A stretch of DNA of 64,000 nt, taken from positions 744,617 to 808,616 of the forward strand of contig CACRXP010000187.1 in assembly GCA_902702965.1 (NCBI GenBank), read 5' to 3'. This document shows, one piece after another, positions 10,630 to 20,719 of this stretch (the stretch's first letter is position 1; each line of letters starts with the position of its first letter). This stretch comes from Spirometra erinaceieuropaei. Its lineage: Eukaryota > Platyhelminthes > Cestoda > Diphyllobothriidea > Diphyllobothriidae. The notes below the pieces were generated by a model, which worked only from the letters and a program-made list of their open reading frames with translations, was not told where the DNA came from and searched no databases. A program made the translations under genes and the position numbers.

Positions 10630-11324
10630 CAACTTGATGGAAGGTGCCTTTCAAATGTAACCGAACATAAAGATCTTGGGATTAACATTCTGTCGACCCT
10701 TAAGCCTTCATCTCAGTGTGTTAGGGCGTCCAAAAGAGCAACTAGTGTTCTCTTTGCCATTAAACGATCTTTCGTGGACATAGACAAAGAGTTATTTGGA
10801 AAAGTATACGGAGCGTTCATTCGCTCGCATCTGGAATATGGAATCCAAGCGTGGCGCCCGTGGCAAAAAAAGACAATATGTTGCTAGAAAGAGTTCAGAG
10901 GAGAGCACCAAAAATTGTAAAAGGCCTCAGGACTTTACCTTACAACTGCCGTCTTAGGGAACTAAAACTTTTTCCTCTTGAGTACAGGCAGGTTCGAGGA
11001 GATCTCATACAGGCCAATCGGATATTGAGGAACCGGGAATGTGCCCTAAACCCCGACGACTTCTTCGCCCTGGCCACAACAACAAACCTGCGTGGGAACT
11101 CTCTAAAACTTAGAGGATCCCGATGCCGCCTGGACGTTCGCAAATACTGTTTTTCACAGCGAGTCGTCGGTGCCTGGAACGGGGTTCCCGAGGACGTAAT
11201 AATGGCGGATACCAGGGAGACGTTCAAGCAAAGACTCGATGCATATTTGCTTGGACACTATCGCTTGTCTGAACAAAACAGCTCTGTGGTGCTAAACCAA
11301 CGCCTTGCATACTCATACCGCTAA
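10630..11324 (+). pseudogene. CR1-like LINE ORF2 C-terminal region
   Basis: This continues the RT ORF. Same-frame sequence to about 10860 gives thumb-like residues ([40 protein letters not shown]). After a one-base shift near 10855-10870 the frame runs [20 protein letters not shown], then [20 protein letters not shown], then [18 protein letters not shown], and stops at 11324. The blocks are characteristic of CR1-type C-termini and match remnants at 7126-7475 and 43200-43562. Disabled by the upstream TAA and the frameshift, but otherwise well preserved, so it is a fairly young copy. Confidence 0.85.
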
Positions 11325-11340
11325 TGCGGATGGCTGTCAT

Positions 11341-12690
11341 TACATTTTACTGAAATCATCTACAACTGAATGTTCTCAAGTTTTGGTTCTACATTTTCAT
11401 GGAAAATATTCTGTTAAATGTGTATATTACTGACAACATTTCAGTACCATGTTAATTTATAGTGAGATATTGCATGTACCGTTTACAATAGGGTTTTCAA
11501 AGGCATTGCCTATTACTCTTAAAATATACTGACCTATACTGACTGACCTACTTGTATCACACCACTTTTGGTGCTAGAGCCTGTTGCTTCATTACCCAAC
11601 GGAGAAAACAGGCCAACTTGGAAATCGGTGTGGTCAATCTCCCTGGCATCTGCAGCCTCGGTTCTGCTTCCTACGCCTGTGGCAACCGGAGTGGCAATCG
11701 TTTCCAGGTCGACATTAGTACACAGCTTATCCCCTCGTTTTTGGGGACTCAATTCTATGTTCCCAATTACCTGGATGAGCCGATGCTTGATCAGAACCGG
11801 TGTTGTGAGCGGTTGGGCATAAATGGATCACATGTGAATCCATTTCCAGAAGTAGCCTGTCTGCATGATGTCAGGTATTGCTGTATCACCCACACACACA
11901 CACCCCTACACAGTCGAATCTGTAGTCCAACGAGCAACTCAATACAATCGCATTGACGATAGTTCATTGGCACAACCTTGGTGTTGACAGCGGGGAATGA
12001 GGTAGTTTAGTCAATCCCAAGAAAACCGGTGGCTTGGGCAAATTCCACCTCAGATGTAAGGCAACATTGCGTCCCATCGTTAGGAGCCTAATCGCTTGGT
12101 ATAGGAACAAATTTACGGACGCATATACTTCATATATCCAATGTTTCCAAATCACCAATAACAATATGTCAGACAGTAAAATTATGAGAGGATTTTGTAT
12201 AATTCATTACCAGGCCGAGGCGACAAACAGAGGACGGTGTCTTAGCCTTCATTTCCTGTTTACGCTAAAATGTGCAAGCAGTTAGCATCTCGGTAGTTGG
12301 CGAGACCAGTAAAGGATTTACGGTAGAGCATAAAGACATCACGCTGTCGACAGGGAGTATGGTTGTTCTTTCTTTAGGCTCAGATTCCTTAAGCCCGTTT
12401 AAAATGACACGCGGCTTTTCAACAACAACATGGTGAATAAATCGCCTTTTTAAACGTCTTTGCCGTAACCAACTTCCTGCTGAACGCGGGAAATTCCTTT
12501 GTGAAAGAGCATATTCGCATTCACACCTAACACAGTTACTCACATAATTCTTACTTATTTCGGATCTTGAGGCGGCCCATGCCGGCTCCTCTTTCGAGCA
12601 TACAAACCCGTCTCGTAGGAGAAATGCTTGCACACGGCTGAAATGACTAGTTATTATACATTCGATGCCTGGTGCGTTCATTCGTTTGCT
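11341..12690. other. No recognised gene
   Basis: This includes the presumed LINE 3' UTR at its left, a short CA run near 11890-11906, and frames of up to 138 codons (for example 12265-12681 on the minus strand) that overlap others and match no family I know. Confidence 0.35.
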
Positions 12691-12744
12691 TTTACCATGA
12701 ATAGGCTAAGCTCATGTCTGTAGTTGTGAAAAGCTACCCAACTG

Positions 12745-12870
12745 TGCACCTGGGATATCTGAATTATCATAGAATTATGCTGCGCGATGATCAGTTTTAC
12801 AGTTCCAACTAGTGAGTCTTTCCGAAATGAAAACGCATTTTGGAATTTCAGTTGACATTTCATGAATCAG
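12745..12870 (+). repeat. MITE right-arm fragment (CAGTAG family)
   Basis: It matches the end of the family: AATTATGCTGCGCGATGATC, then CCGAAATGAAAACGCATTTTGG, AATTTCAGTTGACATTTCATGAATCAGCATGCA. The other arm is not recognisable nearby. Confidence 0.6.
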
Positions 12871-13147
12871 CATGCACCCATTTCAAGCATCCAAACCCGT
12901 CTCATTCGAGTAATGCAAGTTGTTATACATTCCAGTTCTGGGGTGTTCAATAGTTGACGTGAACCTTGGGAACGCTGAGCACGTGCTATTTGCTGTGAAA
13001 CACTAGGCAAATGTGCACTTGGTTCTCTGTAGCGTTAATATTGCTCACAGGCAACAATCACAATTCCATGGTGTGCTTTGGATGTGTTTGCCTATCTCTT
13101 TGGCCTCGATGCCAACTTGTGTTAGTAACTTTGTAGAGCTAGAGTTT

Positions 13148-13846
13148 CAGGAGGTGTGCTAACTCATGATGTGTTGACTGAGATTCTGGAATGCTTTATC
13201 CACTCAAAAAGAATACTTAAGTATGGTTGCGATAGCAATCACTGCGCAGCATGGCCCGATAAAAATTCAATTGCTTTAGGAAGCTGAATTTCATGCGACA
13301 TGCTTTCCGGCCGCTTGCACCAATTACGCACTGTAAGAAATGACTACATTTTGATAATAAATTTTCTCATAGATTGATTATGTTCATTTGAATTCGAACA
13401 TATTTCATGGAAAACATGCATTCAACTATTCATACTTCTACTCATTTGGAACGGCATGTGAATTTCGAAATTCTTCGAAGACTGACAAAGTTTATCAAAA
13501 CTGAATTATACTCGTCCTTTAATAAAACAATTTGTATTAGACGTACGATTCTACATTCACTCCCACCCACTAAGTAAAAGAATGTAAAATATTTGCATCA
13601 TTTGTAAATACATCGAAGATCAATGAGATAATATCATACTTTATACGTAGTCCTTTTCTACAGAGTAAACTATTCGCAGGCGGCCAAGAAGACTCTCTTC
13701 TTATAGTCGACATTCTGGGGTAACATAATTTTAATTAGACTATACTGCGAGGTGGTTAGTATTACAATCTTACTTAACTCCTCCTTTTGAGTCGAAATAA
13801 CGTTTCAAAATATCGGTTTACATTTTATAAGCTACCAAATCTACTA
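13148..13846. mobile_element. CAGTAG-family MITE, 699 bp, older copy
   Basis: The left end is CAGGAGGTGTGCTAACTCATG at 13148 and the right end CTACTA at 13841-13846, followed by TA. Internal landmarks match the family (CTTAAGTATGGTTGCGATAGC, TTTCATGGAAAACATGCATTC, CTATTCATACTTCTACTC). The duplicated locus at about 34985-35129 also holds this element's right end at the same place, so the insertion predates the segmental duplication; copy 2 has an internal deletion. Confidence 0.75.
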
Positions 13847-14314
13847 TAGGTGATTATTCCAGATGTGTGCTCTTACGAGAACCGAACTGCAGAGATAAGC
13901 ACTGGATTGAAAGGCCAGTCTATATTTAAATGCTATAAATTATCATCAAGGCGGGATTTGGGGACTCCACCTAGTTATCTTATATGAGTCATTTTATTCT
14001 CTCCATAACTTTCTATCTCATTCTCTCATCCACCGCGTTAAGCGCTCTTTCTCCTTGCTCGTCGTTACTGTTGGCTGATCAAAGACTTGTGCGGTCTGTG
14101 GAAATTCTGGCGATGAGGTGACGCAACTGGCGGTTTCAAGCGATGTGTCGACGGGTCGTATATTTCCTTGCGTTGATCAGAGTCATGCTCATTACCACAA
14201 AATGTGCGTCTTCACTGCCGTCAAATCGAATAAGATCTGACCAACAAAATGCCTGAATCAACAAACGGTCAACCGTTTCGGCATATTCATCAATAATAAT
14301 CAGGAGCAAGTTTA

Positions 14315-14721
14315 CAGTAGGTGGATTAACTCATAAAATGCCGACCAAAACTCCGAAATACTTTTTCGTTTTGAAAAGATTAATTATGTAGGGTTGTAAA
14401 ACAAGTCATCAAGCAGCATAATTCTATACTAATTCAGTTATTCCAGGACGCCGATTTTCGAAAAAATATCTTTCCGGCTGCATTTCAAAACCATAACTTC
14501 TGAAAAACGAACATATATATATATATCATGAATAGCATTAATAGCAGGCATTCATCAGTTTTCAATGTCCTAGAGATTCAATTACTTTTAATGGAATACA
14601 TGTGTAAAAATCTTTATTCTTTTCCTGTGATTGCTTTTACAACACTGTATAATTAACTTTTTCTAAAGGAAAACGCATTTCGGAACTTCTGTTGACATTT
14701 CATGGGTTAGAAAACTTACTG
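14315..14721. mobile_element. CAGTAG-family MITE, 407 bp, TA target duplication
   Basis: The left end CAGTAGGTGGATTAACTCAT is preceded by TA (14313-14314). The right end, CATTTCATGGGTTAG then TTACTG, is followed by TA (14722-14723). The duplicated segment has a clean empty site at 35624-35625, where AAACAAGCC is followed by a single TA and TATAACTCTCG, against GAGCAAGTT-TA-element-TA-TATAACCCTCG here. It is a shortened family member. Confidence 0.88.
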
Positions 14722-15464
14722 TATATAACCCTCGTCATCTTCTTACTACTCATGAACCAATGCATCGCACAATATCTGAATTAAGTCCTCACACGGTTAC
14801 TGGACACTAGCCTATTGCACAATCTTCTTTTATGTACAAAAGGCCCGGTTTCGGTCTAGAAAGTTCACTTATCGGAACCAGTAATGCGGTTGACGGTGGT
14901 CAGTTCTGTTTAGCAGATTTATCTACGTGTCACTTGTTTCGTCCAATTCAGCGCCCACGTAATTCAGTGCAACAAAGTATATAACTAACCCTTTCTAGGT
15001 GATACAATCGGCTCGTCGATGAATGATAATGGGGTTAATGTATGTGGGCAAGCGTTTATGATGTTCGGCACCCAAAACCGCTTGACTGCATACATTTTAC
15101 CAACACTAATTCCTCATGTACTTCCTGTACCCCGATTTTTCTTCAGCAAATTTCGTATTCCAGAACGTTGCCTTAACGTTTCCTTCATACATTATATACT
15201 ACACTGTCAGATCTGGCTATAAAAGCTTTGGGGCACATAAAATATGTCAAGGAAATGTTAACCATGTACTAAAGACGGCCGTAGATCAGGATGGACGATT
15301 CACTAATAGTTTATGTCTTCAATGAATCTTAGCATAGTAAAAAATCAAACCTTCTTTTCCTTGCAAAATAAATTTATACAAATAAAGAAAACATCGCTGA
15401 GAAAAGAGGCACGAACACAAAAATATTACATGACCCAAGAGCCGCATGTTTTCCGAAAGAGATA

Positions 15465-16443
15465 GAGTATAAGTGCTAACACATGAAATGTCAACCAAAA
15501 TTTCGAAATGCGTTCTCGTTTCGAAAAGATGAATTAAGTAGTGTTGTTAAACTAATCATGATGCAGCACAAATCTGTAATGATCCAGTTACCTCATGGTG
15601 TCGGCTTTCGAAAAAAAATTATCTTCGGCTGCATGCAAGATCTTTATTCTGCAAAAAAGGACTGCTTATGTAGCATGCAATTTTTTCATTGATTATCGAT
15701 GCCCTTGAAAGGTTAATTATATTACATAAAAAACCTGCATAAAAATATTCATTTTTTTACTTAATTGGTAGAAAATCACGTCTTCCTCCAATTTCATACT
15801 CAAAAGAAGAGTATAATTCGGTTTTGAAAAAGTTTTTAATACCGTTAAATGACCGTTCATGAAACGTCATGTATCTGCATTTACGAATGTGGCTTGTAGA
15901 GTTAACACTATTGCTTAAATCCACTGCTTAATTTTATGAACCTCATATGGTCTCCTCTTAACACAGCAGAGAAATGCATGGTTTTCCGTGTACGGAAAAT
16001 ATGCAGCTTGTAGTTTTGAAACCCTGAATGCAAGTGTAACAGCACGTCGGGTTCAAAATTATTCCGGAATTAAAAAAGTTTTTAAAAAACAGAATTATAC
16101 TTTTTTCTAGTATGAAATTAAAAGAAGACGTGATTTCCTACCGAATACGTAAAAGAATGAATATTTTTATGCATGTTTTCCATGTAATATAATTGAATAT
16201 TCAAGGGCATCGAAAATCAAGGAGAAAATTGCATGCTAATTAAGTAGTCATTTTTTGCAAAGTATAGATTTTGCATGCAGCCGAAAATAAGTCCTTTCAA
16301 AAACAGACACCCTGTGGAAACTGGATCATTAGAGATTTATACTGCATCATGATTAGCTTAACAACACTACTTAATTCATCTTTTCGAAACGAGAACGCAT
16401 TTCGAAATTTTAATTGGCATTTCATGAGTTTGCACATCTAGTG
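15465..16443 (-). mobile_element. CAGTAG-family MITE, 979 bp, full length
   Basis: The ends GAGTATAAGTGCTAAC and GCACATCTAGTG are imperfect inverses. Arms of about 390 bp fold back on each other: for example CGAAATGCGTTCTCGTTTCG at 15500-15525 pairs with CGAAACGAGAACGCATTTCG at 16384-16405. A single-copy core lies at about 15850-16060. Flanks are TA (15463-15464) and TG (16444-16445). The duplicated locus at about 36360 lacks it. Its core is in the opposite orientation to the copy at 54587-55582, so the strand given is relative to that copy. It encodes no protein and is non-autonomous. Confidence 0.9.
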
Positions 16444-17073
16444 TGTGTGGAGAGATATTTTCGATGACTTCTTTCAAGCCGTACAATAGTGGCATGCCTG
16501 CGTCAATTAAGGCAAAATATACATTATGCTACCACCTGGTTACCGTGAGATGCGCAAAAGATTAAATAAAAAATTAAATGATACCACTCAACAGGCGTCG
16601 TTCAAAATCGTAGGACATTTTCATACGTGACTTGCAAAAGGATACGTCTAGAAAAAGGTAATTTTTATTTATTGTTTTCACATAATAACATGTCAGGTGC
16701 AAATAAACGACGTAAAGGTCTACGTTTCCATTTTTGCTTGTTAATTATTACCTAAATTGTAGGAATACTGTAGGAAATACATTCAAGTTTTCAAAATCCG
16801 ATATTTGCTGAGGGACATAGATGGAAGCTTTGTAAGCTGCAAAAGCATTATTCGACTGGCAGCAGTTAGGGGGAAAAGGAAGAAGAATTGAAATCAGATA
16901 CAAAATTAAATTAATTCCATGTCATAGTTAGTTAATGAGTCGCCAGTGTGGCGCAGTCAACCAAGGGGGACATTCTGGGATCATTCAACGTCCTCATAGC
17001 CAACGTCAAATTAATGGAGCTCCGTGGGAACGCCAAACCACGTTAAAGTAAACGGGACAATCAACGGGATCAA

Positions 17074-18680
17074 GTTCGCCATCTCAATATCCATATGCGT
17101 CAATCATTCGATTTCGCAGTTTCTTACAGATCTGCAAAAATAACAATTATACGCAGGTATCCCGGAAAGAAACTGAGACTAATGTGTTGAAAGTAAATTA
17201 GTGTCATGTCATAGTTAACAAAGACTTCGTTGAATAAGCGCGATCAACCACGAGGAGCATTCAGGACACACTCAAATCGTTCACAGTTAATGGAGTAAGA
17301 AAAAATCCACGGAGCTCTTTGCTGATCGTGACAAACCATATACATTGCGCGCAAATTTTCAAATGATTTGCATTTGAAACTTAAATGATAGTATTTCGCT
17401 AAAGAACGCGATATTTCCAATTTGATGAAGATTACTTTGGTGTCTGTTTAACTTTAGAAGATATGCGAGCGATCAAGACATAGGTCTTCACTACCCGCGG
17501 ATAAACCCGTTAAATAAGGCCGCGGGATTCGCTTCAGTCATCAGTGCAAGGAGACGTTGTTTGCGTAGGTGGTTCTGGGTGTCCCGATAGAAACAGGCTA
17601 ACTGTGTACACTGGCTTGACTAAACCCACAGTCCACCCCTCATGTTCACTATGTGGGGAATAATGCGACGATGGGAGAAACAGTGTACCTTTTGCGGAAC
17701 TCTGAACAGGAAATAGCCTGTTGACAAGCATGTGCCAAAATCTATTTTTTACCATCTACCTGACTCGCTCGTGCTAATGGAATTCATTAATACCCAAAAC
17801 ATTAGTGCCTAAGAATCTGCAGAATCTTGCATTCAGCGTCTCATAGGAAATGCTGACACAATGGGACGTACATGTACGCAGGGCATGCTAACCAACTGGC
17901 AACGCAAGCCCCTCGAACATCGTGGGGTATTACTATGGACTGGAAATGAAACAGAGATTTGGACTTTTTATGTTCAAGTCCCATTTATTGAAGTTCAGTC
18001 ATGCGCATGACACTAATGCCCCCTGCCAAGACAGTGAAGACGACTCAACAATCACCTGCACACTCAACGTGACCCTCCCTCTGTCATGCCACCTGAGGGT
18101 TTATGACTATTTTTGGCCTCGATGCCAGCTCATGTGAGTGGGCTTACCTCGCCAGGCTGACGCGATAACTGATGACTCCAGATCGCGGCAACAGTCAATC
18201 GAACAACCCCGCTAAATTTCTTTGATCATCGAGTGCTCTCCCTGACTAAGTAAGCACAATTATTGAATCGAGCACAATTTATTAAATGACCTTTCTGACT
18301 CTGAAGTAAAGCAAGACGGCGTTAGTTGCAGGCCTGCAGGAAAGTGAGTCTGTTTCGAGGAGGGATGCCAACCGTGGATGCTCAGACTATGTGAGAGATG
18401 AATGTGGAAGGCCGACATCAAACATTCAAGTTCCCCCTTAGCGTCCACATTGGTCAGGAGACGTGTTAAGTCTGCCGCTTTTGTTTTTGAATGAGGCCGA
18501 AGAAGACCGCGTAGTAGGGATAATGTGGAAATAACAGGTATTCCTAGGACGCAACTGGTCAAACAGAGCATATTTCAGTCATTAAAGCAATTGTTTTTCG
18601 GTAGTCTGCACAATTTATTTTAAAGTAAATCCCAGCCGTGTTTCCATTCGGTCCGTGTCTAAACTCCGGAGGAGATGGGC
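17074..18680. other. Non-coding part of SD1 with 5' flank of a lost GT31 first exon
   Basis: There is no gene. From about 18490 it matches the flank upstream of the other first-exon copies: ATAATGTGGAAATAACAGGT, GACGCAACTGGTCAAACAGAG and GTTTCCATTCGGTC. These occur again near 38560-38690 and, inverted, near 40950-41050. This block may contain the ancestral promoter or 5' UTR of the GT31 genes. Confidence 0.5.
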
Positions 18681-18682
18681 AA

Positions 18683-18712
18683 ATGACCTGGAAGAATCAC
18701 GTGGGCGGCCCC
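18683..18712 (+). pseudogene. Truncated GT31 first exon (start only)
   Basis: After the conserved 5' flank (GTGTTTCCATTCGGTC...CTCCGGAGGAG) comes ATGACCTGGAAGAATCACG, matching the start of the intact first exon at 40909 (ATGACCTGGCAGTC). A few codons later the match stops and a TAA is met. Confidence 0.6.
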
Positions 18713-18899
18713 TAAAACATGGACCTAGGATGAGTGCTCATAAGACCAATTTATCGATCTAGCGCAGGCGAATGTAGCCCCGAGGAATATTCTCCAGTCT
18801 TGCGTTATCGACTGATATTTAGTCAGACAGCAATGACAAACAGTCGACGGGACATTTGCGAAATCACCCCCTTCGTTTCAGCGGGACCAATCAAAGCCT

Positions 18900-19020
18900 G
18901 CTAGCCGAGAGTATGAACAATTTTCAAGATAAAGCTTTGAGATCTATCATACGATACAGCATCAAGTATCCATTGCTTGCGATCATGTAAGCAGCCTTCG
19001 AGAACACAGTCAAAATACTG
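18900..19020 (-). repeat. Inverted fragment of the 31.44/42.10-kb repeat
   Basis: The reverse complement contains CGATACAGCATCAAG, related to CTTGATGCTGTATCGTATGAC at 31510 and 42160, and CGAGAACACAGTC related to GACTGTGTTCTCGAAG. It sits immediately left of the PLE cluster. Confidence 0.6.
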
Positions 19021-19182
19021 CATATGCACGTCAAAATGTATTAATCTCGGAACAATTACAGGCGGCGACATCATCTCTGCTGCTTATGTAATATATATAT
19101 ATATATATATCCCGTTCATCATCCCCAAAAGAAGACGAAGAAGAAAAAGAGGCGATGCCATGGACCACACTGTATTGGTGCT

Positions 19183-19216
19183 GACGTTTCGGAAACATCC
19201 TCGTTTCCATCATCAG
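19183..19216 (-). ncRNA. Hammerhead ribozyme core in PLE terminal repeat
   Basis: The minus strand reads CTGATGA, stem II TGGAAAC-loop-GTTTCC, GAAAC, then GTC with expected cleavage after the C. All three conserved boxes are present. Stem III is minimal: the ACGT of GAAACGTC is self-complementary, as in hammerheads proposed to act as dimers. Stem I would involve CCAC upstream and GTGG about 14 bases downstream with an internal loop. Confidence 0.75.
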
Positions 19217-19232
19217 AGTAGTGGTAGGGTGT

Positions 19233-19274
19233 NNNNNNNNNNNNNNNNNNNNNNNNNNNNNNNNNNNNNNNNNN
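19233..19274. other. Assembly gap (42 N) inside a PLE
   Basis: The run of Ns separates the N-terminal coding part of a PLE from a terminal repeat. The reverse transcriptase domain that should lie between them is missing, so the gap probably hides or collapses more than 42 bases. Confidence 0.9.
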
Positions 19275-19775
19275 TGTTGAACTTAGCGTCATAGGATAAA
19301 ACCTCCAGCTGTTGTTGTGTGAGGCGACGAGACGAGAGGTTGTGAACCAGGACACCGTCAGTAAAGGGCTCCATTTGTGGACGTATTCTTTCGAACTTCT
19401 CTAGCAATTGGTTGTCACGCAACCTGCGGTGGCAACGTGCATTGCTGAGTATTGTCGATTCCAGCATTTGCAGATCGTGTGCGGTGACTATTGACCGGCA
19501 TGCGGAAATATGCTGTTCTATCGCTCGTCGGTAATTACGGATGCGAGCGTGGCAGTCTTGTATCAAGACTCGGATCATCTTCTTCTTGAAATCTGCCATT
19601 GTCCGCTGGCAGAGGTCAGTCCTCACTGGCAGGCTATATCGGAGACACTTCGGCAAGACGTTCTCCTCGAGGCAACGATGCAGGAACTTCAGCTGTGCGT
19701 AGGTGGATGACTCTCGTTTAGCAAAAGTCTCCCATCTGCGTGCTGATCGGAGGGCTGTGCGCCCATAGGATAAAT
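19275..19775 (-). pseudogene. PLE ORF N-terminal region
   Basis: The minus-strand frame from the terminal repeat reads LKFLHRCLEENVLPKCLRYS, then KKMIRVLIQDCHARIRNYRR, then LEKFERIRPQMEPFTDGVLV, then LVHNLSSRRLTQQQLEVLSY before the gap. This helix-rich start with the V-H-N-L-S-x-x-x-L-T-x-x-Q block matches the N-terminal part of PLE proteins; the PLE at 45376-45900 has the related LIYNLSDVKLTKQQTEALS. The terminal repeat is itself open in this frame, so the true start codon is unclear. The frame is intact up to the gap. Confidence 0.75.
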
Positions 19776-19883
19776 CAACATGAGTGAAGATTCGAGGTCC
19801 AGATAGATTATCCCGTTCATCATCCCCAAAAGAAGACGAAGAAGAAAAAGAGGCGATGCCATGGACCACACTGTATTGGTGCT

Positions 19884-19917
19884 GACGTTTCGGAAACATC
19901 CTCGTTTCCATCATCAG
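19884..19917 (-). ncRNA. Hammerhead ribozyme core in PLE terminal repeat
   Basis: It has the same core as the copy at 19183-19216: CTGATGA, stem II GGAAAC/GTTTCC, GAAAC, GTC. It lies between the GIY-YIG region of one PLE copy and the N-terminal ORF of the next, as expected for a terminal-repeat ribozyme. Confidence 0.75.
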
Positions 19918-20018
19918 AGTAGTGGTAGGGTGTTTGTTCCTGCTAGCTCAGAGTTGTCCTGTCTCGCCGCCTGTCTCGTGTTATAGGCATGCCTGATACA
20001 CGAACTCTGAACTGCTTG

Positions 20019-20719
20019 CTAGCGGGCGATTGGCTTAGGTTTCTCCGTGACCGACCGCCGGGGCGCTGGTGTGACCTCTGCCCCCTGCCCGGCCGCTGTT
20101 ATCGCTGCTAGGTCCGTGTGCCCTTGGGCCCTCCCCCCATAATTTGACGGGCCGATCGGCTGCCGTTGCATGTGGGAATCGTGGTCGGCTGTTTGGGCGC
20201 GTCGGTGGGTCGATGTCTCGCGTCGGTCGTCTGACAGCCGGCTTGCTCTCTTACCCTGCTGGGAAGGTGACAACTGTTGAGAGGGCCGCGATTTGTTCGC
20301 CAGTGTTGTCGACCCCGTCCGAACTGACTGGAGCCTCGTACGAAGCGCCTGGTAGGTCGGATGAAGATCAATGGCTCTGTTGATTGTGTCAACTGAGGAC
20401 CAACTTTCGAGAACCAGTCTGGCCATCTTGTCGCTGACTCGGCCGATGACGCTTGCCTCCCCAAGGACGAAACTGTGTTTCTCCTGTTGTATGTGACCAT
20501 ATACCAGTGACAGCTTATTCTCGCGGTTGACTGCAAGCTGGTGCTCGTGCAATCTTGTGCAGAGGCGTTTGCCCGTTTCACCAACATACCTTGCACTGCA
20601 ATCTTGGCAAGGTATGCTGTAGACCACTGCTGATTATTCTGTTGCAGGTAGCTGGTCTTTGGGTCTCATTATCTGCTGCCTGATGGTGGATTCCGGTTTA
20701 TGGACCACCCCAATCCCAA
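20019..20719 (-). pseudogene. PLE GIY-YIG endonuclease region
   Basis: The minus-strand frame contains a PLE-type GIY-YIG nuclease: IMRPKDQLPATEQSAV linker (about 20690-20640), VYSIPCQDCSARYVGE (variant GIY...YIG motif as VYS...YVG), then KRLCTRLHEHQLAVNR with the conserved Arg and His. After about 100 residues comes a low-complexity C-terminal tail up to the stop at 20019. The domain nicks DNA to prime reverse transcription. The frame is open, but the upstream RT is absent: the copy is cut at 20719 by the inverted junction. Confidence 0.82.

Larger units (their letters stand above)
9510..11340 (+). mobile_element. CR1-like LINE, 5'-truncated, nearly intact RT region
   Basis: The element holds an almost continuous reverse transcriptase and C-terminal region but no apurinic endonuclease domain, so it is 5'-truncated. 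Coding runs in one frame from about 9510 to the TAA at 10627-10629, resumes in the same frame, and shifts near 10855-10870 to the frame ending at 11324. It appears to have inserted in a MITE arm: MITE-like ATGGAAAACATGCA precedes it at about 9499 and ATGGAAAATATT occurs after its end at about 11399. That second match is short and could be chance. The 3' boundary is uncertain. Confidence 0.8.
12880..18700. repeat. Segmental duplication SD1, copy 1 (direct, with 34800-38700)
   Basis: Long stretches align in the same order with 34.8-38.7 kb. Anchors include CAAACCCGTCTCAT (12895/34827), CGGTTTCAAGCGATGTGTCGA (14130/35430), GACCCAAGAGCCGC (15432/36336), CACTAATGCCCCCTGCCAAG versus CACTAATGTCCCACTGCCAA (18010/37626) and GGCCTCGATGCCAGCTCATG (18115/37732). 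Copy 1 is longer mainly because of MITE insertions at 14315 and 15465 and a longer MITE at 13148. It ends at the truncated GT31 first exon at 18683. No other gene is seen in it. Confidence 0.85.

Noticed and set aside
12265..12681. 138-codon frame on the minus strand
   Set aside because: No recognised domain, no splice or promoter context; cannot be supported.
19213..19914. A single 233-codon protein
   Set aside because: The frame joins a PLE terminal repeat, PLE N-terminal region and unknown gap bases; it is not one gene.
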